Positions 36,571 through 45,610 of a stretch of DNA of 64,000 nucleotides are shown piece after piece (the stretch's first letter is position 1; each line of letters opens with the position of its first letter). Made by a program: the position numbers and the translations under genes. The notes beneath the pieces were generated by a model. That model was not told where the DNA came from and made no database searches. It saw nothing but the letters and a program-made list of their open reading frames with translations. The stretch is from Clostridiales bacterium (GTDB lineage: Bacteria; Bacillota; Clostridia; Lachnospirales; Lachnospiraceae): positions 186,001-250,000 of the forward strand of contig DUNO01000066.1 in assembly GCA_012839295.1 (NCBI GenBank), written 5' to 3'.

Positions 36571-38118
36571 TTACTGGTTACCCTTCGCCTTTACCCATTC
36601 ATCAATTTGCACTTGTTTTTCAGCGATTATTTTATCCAAACCGGCCTTTTTCAACTCTTCATTCATCTGCGGCAGCGCCTCTTTCGGATCCACTACGCCT
36701 GCTTGAAGGGCTCTGACATATTTATCGGTAATATTAGTGCAGGTTGTTATTTCTGCCTTTACATTTGAACTGTCAAAGGTATACCCCATAGCCCCTGACT
36801 TAATGGCTTTCGCATTAAATTCAGCTAATTCATTCCAATAATCCGGTGAATTACCATTCCATATGGCTGCTTTGAATTGATTAAACCAAGCCCAGCCCAA
36901 GGAAGGTGAATATGGTGTTGTATTGGCATCTAATCCATCTGCATAATCAATTATGTTATTGTCCTTATCAACGTATTTGTAATGTACGTTCTCAATCCCA
37001 TAAATCAATAAGTTGTTTAGTTCAAAGCTGGTATATGCAAAGTTTAGGAATTTCATCGCTGCCTCTGAATTTTTACTGTTGCTTGAGATACACCAGGTTA
37101 AACCAGCCGCATTGCCTGTGAGAGATAGAGGCTCTGCCAGATTAATCCTTACGACCTCATACCCTGTATCACGCTGTACTTGTTCTTCAAATCCCGGCTT
37201 CATGCCCGCAAAAGCTCCCACTGCCTTGCCGCTTCTTACTAGGCTCTCACTGGTTTCCGTATTGTTCAGCACATCTTTCATAATCAGGCCTTCCTGATAC
37301 CACCTGTGCATGGTTTCCGTATAGTTCTTGTATTCCTCCGTTTCATACAAATTAACTACCTGTAACTCCTTGCCATAATCCATAAGAACCCCTAGTCCAT
37401 TGGAAAGATCATCCCAGTTTGATATTCCTACCGGCACAGCATTTGACTGGGGTACCACCGGATATAAATCCGGTTCGCCTTTATGGATCGTCAGCAAAGC
37501 TTTTTCAATATCCTCCAAGGTTTTAAGGCTATTGACATCAATATTATATTTATCACATAAATCCTTGCGCATCCAGAATCCATTCTGGGCAGCTAAATCA
37601 CGGTTTGTAGTGATTCCGTATAGCTTTCCACTTACCTTGCCGCAATCCAAATAATCCGCTCCTATGGCTTCAGGAATATCTGCTCCATACTGGGCAAGTA
37701 GCTCATCTAAAGCCTGAACTTGTCCGTTAGCCACATAGGTAGCCAGAGGTGTAGCAAAAGCCGGAAAAATATCCAGCTCCTCACCACTGGATAGAATCAT
37801 GTTCATCTGCTGTTGCCAGGAGCTTCCGGGAATAACTTCGATCTCAAGGACGATGTTTAATTCTCTCAGGGTTATTTCATTTGCTTTTTTAAGTACTGCG
37901 TCCATGTCATCCATATTAGCATAATTAAAAATTGCCAAATGAAGGGTTGTAGGTTCCTCAGCTTTTACTTCTTTCTCTGCTCCCTCTGTCGCTTTTACTT
38001 CTGCTGCATTCCCATCCGTGTTTACCTCCTTTTCCGTAGCCTTATTGCCACCTGCGCATCCGGCTAACAGAGTAAAAATCATAATTCCCATAAGTACTGT
38101 TGCTAATTTCTTTTTCAT
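36571..38118 (-). CDS. LplA-like oligosaccharide-binding lipoprotein
   Basis: A 515-residue binding lipoprotein: signal peptide, lipobox LLAGC (cysteine at residue 21), Lys/Glu-rich linker to about residue 55, then a large type-2 binding fold of the LplA/YtcQ kind. LYGITTNRDLAAQNGFWMRKDL matches the family's ligand-lobe segment. GGAGGA precedes the ATG. It is placed upstream of the kinase rather than next to the permeases, but the family pairing with LplB/LplC permeases is clear. Ligand unknown; probably an oligosaccharide released by the GH5 and GH30 enzymes. Confidence 0.9.
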   Translation of the reverse strand: MKKKLATVLMGIMIFTLLAGCAGGNKATEKEVNTDGNAAEVKATEGAEKEVKAEEPTTLHLAIFNYANMDDMDAVLKKANEITLRELNIVLEIEVIPGSSWQQQMNMILSSGEELDIFPAFATPLATYVANGQVQALDELLAQYGADIPEAIGADYLDCGKVSGKLYGITTNRDLAAQNGFWMRKDLCDKYNIDVNSLKTLEDIEKALLTIHKGEPDLYPVVPQSNAVPVGISNWDDLSNGLGVLMDYGKELQVVNLYETEEYKNYTETMHRWYQEGLIMKDVLNNTETSESLVRSGKAVGAFAGMKPGFEEQVQRDTGYEVVRINLAEPLSLTGNAAGLTWCISSNSKNSEAAMKFLNFAYTSFELNNLLIYGIENVHYKYVDKDNNIIDYADGLDANTTPYSPSLGWAWFNQFKAAIWNGNSPDYWNELAEFNAKAIKSGAMGYTFDSSNVKAEITTCTNITDKYVRALQAGVVDPKEALPQMNEELKKAGLDKIIAEKQVQIDEWVKAKGNQ

Positions 38119-38319
38119 GGTTCTCCTCCATTCAATATTGATAAATAAAGATTAGCAGGTATTCTTAATTGCAACTACCGATATTATGATTTCAACTTTA
38201 TATATTATGACCTACTTTTCTTCAATAGCCAAAACGGTATCCTCATTCCAATATGCTCACCCGCTCTTAACTTAATATGCACTAATGCAGTTCGCAGAAT
38301 CTATCATTATACAGTATAC

Positions 38320-39891
38320 TCAACTGCCGGCTCGTGCCTTTTTACTAAGCAACCCCATAAGATTCACATTTGTTTCGTAATTATTACTGCTGTATTGTCC
38401 CCACTTATAACAAATTGTTTCATAGGAGTCTTTTAGTAAATCAGCAAACTCTCCTTTAAAATGGTATCTGCATGCCCAATTATCTTGAATATTGGGATCG
38501 ATATTTTTGTAATTCCAGTTAGACCAGCTTACTCCCATGATTTCCAGTCCATCCAGCCAGTATTCCCAAACGTCTAGAAACTCCCAAAAACAAAACTCTC
38601 CAATCAACACAGGTACCTTCCATTTATTTTGATATTTCTTAATTATGGCTATGTAACTGTCAACGCTTCTCTCCACCTCATCATGATCTCTCCAATTACT
38701 GGCATAGCAATGGATTTGGTATATTACCTGCTCCCACCCCCGTTCCTCGGGATTGCCCAACAAATCATTATCTATAAAAGGTTGAACACTAAGAATATGC
38801 ATATCACCAGTTGACCTTGCCGCATCGTATAGCTTTTGATAAACAGTCTGTATCTGTATTCTCACATCATCACATAAATGTACTTCACCAGAAATTAGAT
38901 GTTCATCATTTCCGTCAACGATGTATTTATCCGAAGAATCATATATATCAACAGCCGGTTCATTTAATAGATCAAATGCTGCTATTGTCGGCTCGTCCTT
39001 ATAACGATTAACCAGCGCTTTTATTATTCTACAGCTCATATCTTGATATTCTTCCTTATTCCAGAATTCATTGAAATCTAATTGCCCACAGGTAATACTG
39101 CCAGATGTATGCCCTCCAGGAGCCCCATGATAATCCAACATAACATAAATCTCTTTTTCCCTGCACTTTTCAATTAACCAATCCAACTCACTAAATGCAC
39201 TTTCTTTTATGCTTCCATCCGAATTCATTATTTCCTGCCAGTAAATTGGGATACGCACAAGATTAAATCCTATTTTTTTTATTTCCTCCAGGTCTTCATC
39301 AGAAATATATGCTTTCTTATAAATAGTGAGTAATTCTTCCATCTTCTGCTTACCAAAACGCTCTTCTAATATTTTGCGGGAAATGAATTCATCAACATCT
39401 CCATATCTCATGATTGCTGATATTTCATTGGAAGATTCACACTCCAATTTAACAAATCTTGATCTCACTTCATTAAAGCATATTTTCCCATCATATAGAT
39501 ACGTACCGAAATTATAAGTTTTCCCAGAAATATCATAAGGTACTGGTTTACCTTCGGGGAATGGACATCGTTCCGGCTCATTCAAATTAACAGTGCAAAT
39601 TTCGTCCCATGTTATTCCGTCATTGGAAGAATGTAACTTGATTCTTTCATCTGTTTGGGAAACTATCTTTATTCTATTAAAGCGCTTCACTTCTCCAAAA
39701 TCATAGATTGTACATTCTTCTAAATGACGCGTATCCTTTATGGAGACTGGTATTTCAAATGCGCCCGTATCCATCCAGCCCTCACGTAGAAGCCATCCGC
39801 CTAAATTAGTTCCTCTTAATATAATTCTTTTTCCTTTATCATTTACTAGCTCTGAACCCTCGCAATGGAGCATATCAATTTTTTTAAACAT
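38320..39891 (-). CDS. Cytoplasmic GH5-family glucanase with an inserted discoidin-like domain
   Basis: A 523-residue enzyme without signal peptide. The GH5 domain opens with LRGTNLGGWLLREGWM (25-40), is interrupted by one divergent F5/8-like beta domain (about 45-163; DFGEVKRFNRIKIVS, HSSNDGITWDEI, SRFVKLECES), and resumes at DEFISRKIL (167) to about 515. Acid/base E311 (FDLLNEPAV) and nucleophile E432 (LIGEFCFW) are intact. It is a clear paralogue of the secreted GH5 at 27430-31053, with the insertion at the same point. AAAGGTG precedes the ATG by eight bases. A role in trimming imported oligosaccharides is inferred from the lack of a signal peptide. Its stop is about 200 bp from the lipoprotein start. 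Confidence 0.9.
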   Translation of the reverse strand: MFKKIDMLHCEGSELVNDKGKRIILRGTNLGGWLLREGWMDTGAFEIPVSIKDTRHLEECTIYDFGEVKRFNRIKIVSQTDERIKLHSSNDGITWDEICTVNLNEPERCPFPEGKPVPYDISGKTYNFGTYLYDGKICFNEVRSRFVKLECESSNEISAIMRYGDVDEFISRKILEERFGKQKMEELLTIYKKAYISDEDLEEIKKIGFNLVRIPIYWQEIMNSDGSIKESAFSELDWLIEKCREKEIYVMLDYHGAPGGHTSGSITCGQLDFNEFWNKEEYQDMSCRIIKALVNRYKDEPTIAAFDLLNEPAVDIYDSSDKYIVDGNDEHLISGEVHLCDDVRIQIQTVYQKLYDAARSTGDMHILSVQPFIDNDLLGNPEERGWEQVIYQIHCYASNWRDHDEVERSVDSYIAIIKKYQNKWKVPVLIGEFCFWEFLDVWEYWLDGLEIMGVSWSNWNYKNIDPNIQDNWACRYHFKGEFADLLKDSYETICYKWGQYSSNNYETNVNLMGLLSKKARAGS

Positions 39892-40205
39892 AAAATCAAC
39901 ACCTTTCTATTTTTAGGTTTATTTTACTTATTATTTTCAATAAGCTTCTACTGATTTCATGATTTTTAATATCTTTTTTATGACTTTGTATGTCTTGATA
40001 CAATTTTTAGTACTACAACTTTTATTTGCTTTTCTATAAAATTGGATTGTTTTCTCTTTTAAATATCTCATTATTATACACGTAATCCTATTATTTTCAA
40101 TTTACTATGTTAACCATTTTTATTGATTTATTTTAACCTCAATATAGCATTGCTATAGAAAAAAATATTGTACATCGCTAAAAATCCTTCTCTAATAACG
40201 AGATA

Positions 40206-40256
40206 AGGAGTATAGAGGATAGGCTCTTCACTTATCCTCTATACTCCTATTTTTTA
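40206..40256 (+). terminator. Orphan strong terminator pointing along the plus strand
   Basis: AGGAGTATAGAGGATA (40206-40221) pairs perfectly over 16 bases with 40233-40248, followed by ATTTTTTA on the plus strand. No plus-strand gene lies upstream between 39892 and 40205, which is very AT-rich and otherwise empty. It may end a small RNA, or act in reverse as a poor terminator for ilvC. Confidence 0.7.
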
Positions 40257-40309
40257 GGTTCTATAATTCATACTTCCAACATTTTATTTTTTATATTAAA
40301 AATCATAAA

Positions 40310-40396
40310 ATGTTAAAAGGGGACAACAAAAGACCCTGTGACCTTATTCCGCTTTATAATGATGACCTGAGGGAAGCCCATTACCTGAAAGAATAG
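40310..40396 (+). pseudogene. Possible gene remnant, first fragment
   Basis: A 28-codon reading frame whose translation (GDNKRPCDLIPLYNDDLREA, then HYLKE) looks protein-like rather than random. No ribosome binding site precedes its ATG. It ends five bases before a second protein-like fragment in another frame. I suspect a decayed or frame-shifted gene; the family is not recognised. Confidence 0.25.
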
Positions 40397-40400
40397 TTCT

Positions 40401-40547
40401 ATGGACGACGTTAAAACAAAGAGGCTTATTTCGCATGCGCAAAACAATCATTATAAAAGGAAACATAAAATGACCCTAAATGCAGTAATGGGGCAGGATT
40501 CAGAGAATCCCACCCCAACACCTGACAAAGAGCCAGATCTTTATTGA
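40401..40547 (+). pseudogene. Possible small gene or gene remnant, second fragment
   Basis: Forty-eight codons: starts MDDVKTKRLISHAQNNHYKR and ends PTPTPDKEPDLY. An internal in-frame ATG at 40470 has a weak AAAGGAAA site ten bases upstream and would give a 25-residue peptide. It meets the ilvC stop codon without a gap (ilvC is on the other strand and ends at 40548). The last part overlaps a hairpin TGGGG...CCCCA (about 40488-40517) that could serve ilvC termination. Unrecognised; genuine coding status is uncertain. Confidence 0.3.
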
Positions 40548-41570
<1,023 letters not shown>

Positions 41571-41632
41571 CTAATTTGTATGCGAGGATTTCTCCTCATT
41601 ATTTATTTCAGGTAAATTACTCCCTTAATTAT

Positions 41633-41700
41633 GTCCATGCCCATCATTACGGGCATTGCCCTTACACAGCACAAATCGCCCTGAAAGTGCCGGCATGGAC
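41633..41700 (-). promoter_or_regulatory. Structured intercistronic region between ilvN and ilvC
   Basis: An outer nine-base perfect stem GTCCATGCC (41633-41641) / GGCATGGAC (41692-41700) can enclose, or compete with, an inner hairpin ATGCCC / GGGCAT (41637-41642 / 41651-41656). The two structures share the bases 41637-41641, so they are mutually exclusive. It could be an RNA switch, processing site or attenuator between the genes. No known riboswitch consensus is recognised. Confidence 0.5.
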
Positions 41701-41741
41701 CCAGTCCACCTTCGTTCATTAATTTTTATTTCTTTTAACCT

Positions 41742-42248
41742 TTAATCCTCAATGTATTCCGAAATATCACCAAAGCCCCTTGCCAATCCGGTAATACCGG
41801 TGCGGACAAGCTCCTTAATTGTATATGGCTCCAGTAATTTAATAAAGGCATCCAGCTTCTCCTGGCTTCCGGTTAATTCTATAATAAGTGATTCCGGCGC
41901 CACGTCTACGATCTTAGCTCTGAAGATATCCGCAATCGAGATAATTGCCTGACGGTCCTTTTCCGGTGCACAGACCTTGGCCAAAATCAATTCCCTGGTT
42001 ACTGATTCACCGGGCACTAGCTCTTTGATTTCTATAACGTCCTCCAGCTTAAACAGCTGTTTACTGATCTGCTCCAAAATCTGGTCGTCACCATGTGCCA
42101 GAACCGTCATTCTGGAAATCGCAGGATTTTCAGTTTCACCCACCGTTAAGCTATCGATGTTATACCCTCTTCTACTGAATAATCCTGATACACGGCTCAG
42201 GACACCTGCCGTATTATCCACCAGAATTGAAAATACCATTCTCTTCAT
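41742..42248 (-). CDS. ilvN: Acetolactate synthase regulatory (small) subunit
   Basis: A 168-residue protein of the IlvN/IlvH family. It binds valine through its N-terminal ACT domain (about 1-75; VDNTAGVLSRVSGLFSRRGYNIDSLTVG) and stimulates the catalytic subunit; the C-terminal domain (about 80-160) has the ELTGSQEKLDAFIKLL segment. The start is the ATG of MKRMVFSILVDN, six bases after GAGGAG; an in-frame start 15 codons upstream has none and lies inside the hairpin leader. The catalytic subunit gene (ilvB) is not adjacent, which is unusual. Confidence 0.95.
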   Translation of the reverse strand: MKRMVFSILVDNTAGVLSRVSGLFSRRGYNIDSLTVGETENPAISRMTVLAHGDDQILEQISKQLFKLEDVIEIKELVPGESVTRELILAKVCAPEKDRQAIISIADIFRAKIVDVAPESLIIELTGSQEKLDAFIKLLEPYTIKELVRTGITGLARGFGDISEYIED

Positions 42249-42276
42249 AGCATACTCCTCTCTGTATATGTAAATA

Positions 42277-42398
42277 GAATGCAGAAATCGCATTCACATG
42301 GATGCAAAAAACACATTCACACAGAATGCAAAAACGCATGCATTAGGGAAATTACCAGAGCAATCTCCTAGTGAAAATAGAATGCAAGAAACGCATTC
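42277..42398 (-). repeat. Four short repeated hairpins in the ilvN leader
   Basis: Four copies of a small inverted repeat GAATGC - 7 bases - GCATTC or a close variant lie at 42277-42295, 42300-42318, 42324-42344 and 42380-42398. Copies one and four are perfect; two and three have a base change. They sit between the ilvN ribosome binding site and the terminator-like hairpin upstream, so they are in the transcribed leader. Confidence 0.7.
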
Positions 42399-42410
42399 AT
42401 TGGCAACTGT

Positions 42411-42476
42411 GCAACAGTAGCAGCTTATAAGAAAAGCCCGTCACCACAGGTCACTCTGCAATGGGGCTTCTGTTGC
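42411..42476 (-). promoter_or_regulatory. Attenuator-like structure upstream of ilvN
   Basis: On the minus strand AAGCCC / GGGCTT (42469-42464 / 42439-42434) forms a stem followed by TTTCTTAT, a terminator-like end. An outer stem GCAACAG / CTGTTGC (42476-42470 / 42417-42411) encloses it. Its place about 165 bp before ilvN suggests transcription attenuation. The T-box consensus AGGGTGG is not present, so it is not an obvious T-box. Confidence 0.5.
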
Positions 42477-42642
42477 TGTATAAAAAGTAAGTTTATTAAG
42501 TTTAAGTTATTGTATCAACTGTATTTGTATTTGTCAAGTGCCGAAACGTGCTTAACCACACATTTTTTTATTAGTTTAAATCACTAAAGTAAATGTATAA
42601 AAATACAATGCTTTATAACACAAGAACAAATCTTTTAATAAA

Positions 42643-42772
42643 AAGTCAAAAGACAGCTTCCCATAGCTTATATTATCGAATCAAAATCCATGATTCAATA
42701 ATCATGATGCACGGTGCAAAAACAGCGCCTTTTATCAGAAGTTAAAAGGTAACTTTTGATAACTTATATAAT
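42643..42772. repeat. Two diverged 34-bp direct repeats
   Basis: Copies at 42643-42676 and 42739-42772 match at 25 of 34 positions; most differences are transitions. Each ends CTTATAT-T/A-AT. The second overlaps the last codons of the downstream glycosyltransferase gene. Between them is a hairpin ATGATT / AATCAT. Origin unknown. Confidence 0.45.
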
Positions 42773-43693
42773 GATCATGAGCCCAATATTGCGTACAAGG
42801 CCGGTCTTAAAAAACTTATAGCGCAGGATCACCTGTCTGCGTTTGATGTATCCCAGCCTCCCTAAATCTGCAAAGCTACGTATGATCTCCCTCTTCTCTT
42901 CCGGTATTTCCTCCTGATAGATAGCTATAAATTCATCCGCCTGACGCCCCAGTGCCCGAAGCGCCTCCCTTTGGCTGCCCAGGGCAGTGATCCGTTTTTT
43001 AACATAGTCCGCAAAGCCCTGGCCGCCGACAACGTTCCCTCCGTGCTGGCGGTAAAGCAGTGTCCCTTCCCTCACGAAGCTAATCCTGCCCATGGATGCC
43101 CCAATCAGGCCAACCCACCAGTCGTGGTATCTGGCATTGTTCGGAAGGTGGCTGCTTTGCAGAACTTTACGGAGTGCGGCATTGATCATAACAGTACATC
43201 CGATTAATTTATTTTCCATTAACATGTGGGGCAGGTCCGTCCTGCATGGATTTAAGTGGGAGCTGCAGAAAAAGGAATTTGAAATCACCTTCAAATCCTG
43301 GTCCACCATTACCGCATCCGTAAATACCACCATGGGTACCGCCTTGCCGGTCTGTGCTTCCATATTCCTCATGCGCTTTAGCGTAATTGCAATTTTATTT
43401 GGCTTCCATACATCATCCTGGTCACAGAACATCACATAATCCATAGTAGTCTTACAAACACCCTGCAAAAAATTTGACACAAGCCCCAGGTTCCCGGCAT
43501 TCTGATGCAAATGTATTTTATCCGGGTACTGCAATTCATACTCCTTAAGAATGGGCAGAGTACGGTCCTTTGAGCCATCATCAAAGATAAATAGTTCAAA
43601 ATCCTGATAAGATGATGCCAGAATAGAATCTACCTGCTCCCTTATATACTTCTCTCCATTATAAGCAGCCATAACAATTGCAACTGTACTCAT
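42764..43693 (-). CDS. Glycosyltransferase family 2, rhamnosyltransferase-like
   Basis: A 309-residue GT-A-fold transferase. Nucleotide-sugar site AIVMAAYNGEKYIREQV at the N-terminus, FIFDDGSKDRT (DDGS), and FCDQDDVWKPNK, where DQDD is the metal-binding DxD motif typical of RgpB-type rhamnosyltransferases. No signal peptide; the C-terminus is hydrophobic and may attach to the membrane. GGAGA precedes the ATG by ten bases. It follows a second GT2 gene by 40 bp. It probably adds a sugar to a cell-surface polysaccharide; the sugar is not established. Confidence 0.85.
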   Translation of the reverse strand: MSTVAIVMAAYNGEKYIREQVDSILASSYQDFELFIFDDGSKDRTLPILKEYELQYPDKIHLHQNAGNLGLVSNFLQGVCKTTMDYVMFCDQDDVWKPNKIAITLKRMRNMEAQTGKAVPMVVFTDAVMVDQDLKVISNSFFCSSHLNPCRTDLPHMLMENKLIGCTVMINAALRKVLQSSHLPNNARYHDWWVGLIGASMGRISFVREGTLLYRQHGGNVVGGQGFADYVKKRITALGSQREALRALGRQADEFIAIYQEEIPEEKREIIRSFADLGRLGYIKRRQVILRYKFFKTGLVRNIGLMIII

Positions 43694-43733
43694 GCCATAA
43701 TCATCTCCCTATCTGTTTATCAATCAGTACCCG

Positions 43734-44702
43734 CTAATCCCAATAGGATTTATTCATACTGCACCTTTTTACAAACTCCCTGGGAAAAAGCTCATAGTGC
43801 TTCCCCAGCTGGTAACCCAGAAATTTGCATCCGCTGCTGATAATCAAATCCGGTATCATTAAAAATTGCTTCTTTTTAATAAGGTAGTCAATACTGCTCA
43901 CTACTAACCTGATTCCCTCGGATTCTGATTTTAAGCCCCGGAACACCTCAGCATACTGGCTATGGGAAACTCCAAGGTCAAAATTCCTTGTGAACTGCTG
44001 CACATAGCTGTATCTATGGGAATGGACCACCTTTGCTTCCGCGGTGTAAGCCACCTTATGGCCGGCCCGGATCATAGCCGCCGCCATAATCATGTCCTCG
44101 TTAAATATGGTCCTGTCCACAAAGCCCCCGAGCTGCTGGTATACGCAGCTGCGGTAGGTTGCACATACATCGGAGCAAAAGAAGGTCTTGATGCCAAGCT
44201 CTTCCATATCCGCCTTTGACTTTACCCTGCTGTATTTGGGATAATTAAAATGCCTCGTATACCGTTCCAGTAAATCCGCCTTCTCATCCGGCAGCTGTCT
44301 TGCATAGGTTGCGGAAACCTCCGGATCCGCATAGGGTTCCAGGAGCCTTTCTATCAGATATTCATCCACGGGAACCGCATCCTGGGTCATAAACATGAGA
44401 ACATCCGCATCCGACAAGGAAGCTCCATATTTACGGGTGCCTCCATGGTCAAAGTTTTTTTTCTCAATCGGTATTACTGTGATATTACTACCCTCGATCT
44501 GCGGATAGCTTTGCTCCTCGCCCTCCTTCTCCACGGAATGAAGAACCAGCACCCGGTCCGGCTTAACCGTCTGGGCATAGAGCATGTTTATCAGCTTATC
44601 AAATTTCTCCTCCGAATGATAGGTTGGAATAATGACATCGATTGTATACTTCCTCCTGGCTTCACCTTTCTTTTCTTCTAATGCTTCGTTGTTCTGCTCC
44701 AT
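43734..44702 (-). CDS. Glycosyltransferase family 2
   Basis: A 322-residue GT2 enzyme: TIDVIIPTYHSEEKFDKLI at the N-terminal nucleotide-sugar site, FMTQDAVPVDE in place of the DxD loop, FNEDMIMAAAMIRAGHKVAY as the acceptor/catalytic region. The RxxF-type segment VQQFTRNFDLGVSHSQYA is typical of WbbL/RfbN-like rhamnosyltransferases. The start is the second ATG, six bases after GAGG; the first ATG overlaps the ribosome binding site. It forms a two-gene unit with the next transferase. Role in surface glycan synthesis inferred; acceptor unknown. Confidence 0.82.
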   Translation of the reverse strand: MEQNNEALEEKKGEARRKYTIDVIIPTYHSEEKFDKLINMLYAQTVKPDRVLVLHSVEKEGEEQSYPQIEGSNITVIPIEKKNFDHGGTRKYGASLSDADVLMFMTQDAVPVDEYLIERLLEPYADPEVSATYARQLPDEKADLLERYTRHFNYPKYSRVKSKADMEELGIKTFFCSDVCATYRSCVYQQLGGFVDRTIFNEDMIMAAAMIRAGHKVAYTAEAKVVHSHRYSYVQQFTRNFDLGVSHSQYAEVFRGLKSESEGIRLVVSSIDYLIKKKQFLMIPDLIISSGCKFLGYQLGKHYELFPREFVKRCSMNKSYWD

Positions 44703-44866
44703 AATCCACCTCATAATTCAGATTTATCAGTTTATATAATAAAAACAGTATAACACAGTTTAAAGAAAAGAAAACCTGAAAATTGGAATTACAAGGTAAT
44801 AACAGATACTTTTTATAAAACATTTATAATTTTTATACTATTTCAATATTATACTATTTTAAAACC

Positions 44867-44934
44867 ATGGAAAGTTAGCTTGACATTCCACTTTCTTCAT
44901 GTTATGATTTAGTTATGGAAAGTTAACTTTCCAT
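44867..44934 (+). promoter_or_regulatory. Promoter and operator of the small XRE regulator
   Basis: TTGACA (44880-44885) and TATGAT (44903-44908) are 17 bp apart. A perfect 20-bp palindrome with half-site ATGGAAAGTT (44915-44934) covers the expected transcription start. A copy of the same half-site (44867-44876) overlaps the region just upstream of the -35 box. This is the layout of an autorepressed HTH gene. Confidence 0.8.
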
Positions 44935-44950
44935 AGAAAGGAGTCAACCT

Positions 44951-45154
44951 GTGAAGAATCGTTTAGAAGAGCTCCGAAAACAGCGTGGCATCCGACAAGA
45001 GGAATTGGCCGCTATTCTTGAGGTATCAAGGCAGACCATCGGTTCCCTTGAAAATGGGAGATATAACCCCTCCATTGTCCTGGCTTTTAAAATAGCCCGT
45101 TATTTCGAAATGAGTATTGAGGAAATATTTATCTATGAGGAGGATATTGTATGA
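44951..45154 (+). CDS. Small XRE-family (Cro/CI-like) regulator
   Basis: A 67-residue protein that is almost entirely one helix-turn-helix: RGIRQEELAAILEVSRQTIGSLENGRYNPS is the HTH, followed by FKIARYFEMSIEEIF. The GTG start is supported by AAAGGAG seven bases upstream. It overlaps the following membrane-protein gene by four bases (ATGA), so they are translationally coupled. The palindrome at its promoter makes autoregulation likely. This small HTH plus membrane-protein pairing is frequent in Firmicutes. Confidence 0.93.
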   Translation: MKNRLEELRKQRGIRQEELAAILEVSRQTIGSLENGRYNPSIVLAFKIARYFEMSIEEIFIYEEDIV

Positions 45155-45582
45155 AACAAAAAGCTTTTGACTACCTGCTTGCCTTAGTCGGATTTGCGCT
45201 TCTGGCTGCCGGCCTTTATCTTGTAAAAAGAGGAATAGCCTCACCGGAAATTTTTAAGGCTCTACCCTATGTCAGCATTGGCCTCGGCTGTGGTATATTT
45301 GGTCACGACATGGGTAGTATCATTAGCCGAAAGGCAATTCAACATAATCCAGACATACAGAAGCAAGTGGAAATTGAAAAAAAGGATGAACGTAATATTG
45401 CCCTTGCTAATCGTGCAAAGGCAAAGGCTTATGACCTGATGTTGTTTGTTTTCGGCGCTTTAATGCTAGCCTTTGCCCTGCTGGGGGTAGATTTGGCCGT
45501 AATTCTGCTGCTGGTATTGGGCTATCTCTTAGTTATTTTTTATTTTATTTATTACCTTGCAAAATACAACCGTGAAATGTAG
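45151..45582 (+). CDS. Membrane protein coupled to the XRE regulator
   Basis: A 143-residue protein with about four hydrophobic segments (7-27, 38-56, 88-108, 112-133) and a charged cytoplasmic stretch (60-87) rich in Lys and Glu (VEIEKKDERNIALANRAKAKAYD). That ERN...AKA segment is characteristic of DUF2178-like small membrane proteins found beside XRE regulators. GAGGAGG precedes the ATG. Function unknown. The pairing suggests that it affects the regulator's activity or is its main target. Confidence 0.8.
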   Translation: MKQKAFDYLLALVGFALLAAGLYLVKRGIASPEIFKALPYVSIGLGCGIFGHDMGSIISRKAIQHNPDIQKQVEIEKKDERNIALANRAKAKAYDLMLFVFGALMLAFALLGVDLAVILLLVLGYLLVIFYFIYYLAKYNREM

Positions 45583-45610
45583 GCCAATCCATTACTATTC
45601 CATTAAAATA

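Noticed and set aside
40488-40517. Clear ilvC terminator
   Set aside because: TGGGG...CCCCA forms a stem, but the minus-strand sequence that follows is not T-rich, so termination here is unproven.
42277-42398. CRISPR-like array
   Set aside because: The repeated units are short hairpins of about 19 bases with irregular, tiny spacers. No cas genes lie nearby.
42411-42476. T-box riboswitch in the ilvN leader
   Set aside because: The conserved antiterminator core AGGGTGG-N-ACC is not present; only a generic stem with a T-run is seen.
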